The position numbers were made by a program, and so were the translations under genes. Positions 12,749-14,162 of a DNA stretch of 14,162 nt are shown in pieces (position 1 is the first letter of the stretch; every line of letters starts with the position of its first letter). The notes beneath the pieces were generated by a model. It searched no databases. It worked only from the letters and a program-made list of their open reading frames with translations, and was not told the DNA's origin. The stretch lies in NCBI GenBank assembly GCA_038233815.1, contig JBBSVE010000083.1, positions 1 to 14,162 of the forward strand. Reading direction: 5' to 3'. This stretch comes from JBBSVE01 sp038233815. GTDB taxonomy: Bacteria; Pseudomonadota; Alphaproteobacteria; Rhodobacterales; Rhodobacteraceae.

Positions 12749-14162
12749 TGACGATCCGCCCCGGCACGACGATCAGCTTCTTCACCGGCTGCCCGTCCAG
12801 AAACCTCTGCACCGCCTCGTCGGCCATCACACGTCGCTCCACCTCCGCCGTGGCCATGTCGGCTGGGACGGAGATTTCGGCCCGCCGTTTGCCGTTGATC
12901 TGGATCGGCAGGATCACGTGATCCTCCACCAGCAGTCCGGGGTCGGGTTCCGGCCAGCGCGCTTTCGCAACCAGTCCCTCACCGCCCAGCATGAGCCAGA
13001 TTTCCTCCGCCAGATGCGGCACCATGGGGGAGAGGAGCTGCGCCAGCGTCCGCATCGCCCGGCTGCGGACGCCGGGCAGGGCGGTGGACTTCGAAATCGC
13101 GCCTGCGAACTCGTAGATCCGGGCCACCGCCTTGTTGAACGCGAACCCTTCGATCCCCGCGGTCACATCGGCCATCGCACGCGCCTCCGCCCGCAACAGA
13201 TCGCTGTCGGCCGCCCCCATGAGGCCGCCTTCGTCGCGGCTGTCCGCGAGCTCGTCCGCCATCCGCCAGAGCCGGGCGAGGAACTTCGCCGCCGCCTCCG
13301 CCCCGCTCGCGGTCCATTCCACATCCCGCTCCGGCGGGCTGTCGGACATCACGAACCAGCGCGCGGTATCCGCGCCGAAACTCTCCACGATGCTCACCGG
13401 ATCGACGACGTTACGCTTGGATTTCGACATCTTGGCGGAGGGTAGAACCTCCACCGGGGTGCCGTCGGCGAGATGCCCGTCGGTCACATCCTCGGGCAGG
13501 TGATAGACCGGGCGGCCCTGCGAGTCGGTGGTGCGATAGATCTCGTGCGTGACCATGCCTTGCGTGAAGAGCGCATTGAACGGCTCGATGGCGCCTTTTG
13601 GCAGGTGGCCGGTCCTTTGCATCGCGCGGGCGAAGAAGCGGGAATAGAGGAGGTGGAGGATCGCATGCTCCACCCCGCCGATATACTGGTCGACGTTCAT
13701 CCAGTAGGCGGCATCCTCGGTATTCGTGGGGGACTTCGCGTGCGGCGCGGTAAAGCGCGCGTAATACCAGGACGAATCGACGAACGTGTCCATTGTGTCC
13801 GTTTCCCGCCGCGCGGGCGCGCCGCATCTGGGGCAGGGGATGTCGCGCCATGTCGGATGGCGGTCGAGCGGATTTCCCGGCACGTCGAAGCTCACGTCGT
13901 CGGGCAGCCGCACGGGCAGGTTGGCCTTCGCCTCCGGTACCACGCCGCAGGTCGCGCAATGGACGACCGGGATCGGGCAACCCCAGTAACGCTGGCGCGA
14001 CAGGCCCCAGTCGCGCAGGCGGAATTTCGTGACAGCTTGCCCAACGCCCTTCGATTCGCAGAAGTCGATGGCGGCCTCGATGGCGTCCGTGCCGGTCTGC
14101 ACCGCTTCGCCGGCGAAACCCCGGACATAGCTCACACGCTCCGTCTTCGGGGGGACGTAGGC
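12735..14162 (-). CDS. leuS: Leucyl-tRNA synthetase, C-terminal part (runs off window)
   Basis: The last 475 codons of a class I leucyl-tRNA synthetase, which charges tRNA-Leu in the cytoplasm; the N-terminal part with the HIGH motif lies beyond the right edge (full length is usually about 850 aa). Visible parts are the FRLRDWGLSRQRYWGCPIP segment after the editing domain, a zinc-binding-like pair of Cys motifs (HCATC and CPRC), DTFVDSSWYYAR, and the catalytic KMSKS signature (13419–13433) followed by KRNVVDP. The anticodon-binding helical domain (YEFAGAISKS … MVPHLAEEIW) and the C-terminal domain (INGKRRAEISVPAD … KLIVVPGRIVNVVV) complete the protein. The frame continues unbroken to the window edge, so a GTG near 14135 is internal, not the start. 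No defect is seen. Confidence 0.97.
   Translation of the reverse strand, partial: AYVPPKTERVSYVRGFAGEAVQTGTDAIEAAIDFCESKGVGQAVTKFRLRDWGLSRQRYWGCPIPVVHCATCGVVPEAKANLPVRLPDDVSFDVPGNPLDRHPTWRDIPCPRCGAPARRETDTMDTFVDSSWYYARFTAPHAKSPTNTEDAAYWMNVDQYIGGVEHAILHLLYSRFFARAMQRTGHLPKGAIEPFNALFTQGMVTHEIYRTTDSQGRPVYHLPEDVTDGHLADGTPVEVLPSAKMSKSKRNVVDPVSIVESFGADTARWFVMSDSPPERDVEWTASGAEAAAKFLARLWRMADELADSRDEGGLMGAADSDLLRAEARAMADVTAGIEGFAFNKAVARIYEFAGAISKSTALPGVRSRAMRTLAQLLSPMVPHLAEEIWLMLGGEGLVAKARWPEPDPGLLVEDHVILPIQINGKRRAEISVPADMATAEVERRVMADEAVQRFLDGQPVKKLIVVPGRIVNVVV

Noticed and set aside
14133..14135. GTG as the start of a short leuS
   Set aside because: The frame stays open to the window edge with synthetase-like sequence upstream, so this is an internal valine.

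Overview
This 14.2 kb, GC-rich window looks like ordinary chromosome of an alphaproteobacterium, most likely Rhodobacteraceae/Roseobacteraceae. The evidence is codon usage saturated with G/C at third positions, the leuS–lptE–holA gene order, a DUF2125 secreted protein, a TspO homologue and a TIGR03862-type flavoprotein. These assignments come from recognising the proteins by eye; no database search was run. Coding density is very high. The longest gap between genes is about 184 nt (344–527), so no gene-free stretch exceeds 300 bases. I saw no tRNA, rRNA, CRISPR array, insertion sequence or phage gene.

Layout. Positions 1–343 (-) hold the N-terminal part of a ZapE/AFG1-type ATPase that runs off the left edge. 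A short unannotated-looking reading frame of 54 codons with a strong ribosome binding site lies at 528–692 (+). It converges on an MFS transporter (706–1809, -). A divergent promoter region leads into yggT (1946–2233, +), which abuts recQ (2234–4279, +). RecQ meets tspO (4281–4766, -) tail to tail with one base between them; tspO lies behind an SDR oxidoreductase gene (4786–5541, -). From 5710 to 9561 three genes read rightward: a secreted DUF2125 protein, the TldE/PmbA protease subunit, and an inositol-monophosphatase/CysQ-family phosphatase with a TTG start inside the tldE end. The phosphatase overlaps, tail to tail, a leftward pair made of a GAF-domain protein (10721–11158) and a flavoprotein (9552–10724) joined by a GTGA overlap. 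The right end is the leftward chain leuS (partial), lptE, holA, with each gene overlapping the next.

How the genes work together. Most are housekeeping genes grouped in short, translationally coupled units: protein synthesis, outer-membrane assembly and replication (leuS–lptE–holA), DNA repair (recQ), and envelope functions (yggT, lptE, DUF2125 protein, tspO). The points that merit a second look are modest: the 54-codon gene, an Asp-rich DxDxDG insertion in the DUF2125 protein, a Tat-like lipoprotein signal on LptE, the coupled GAF/flavoprotein pair, several hairpins, and convergent gene ends that leave no room for terminators. I do not see a convincing new defence, mobile or biosynthetic system here.
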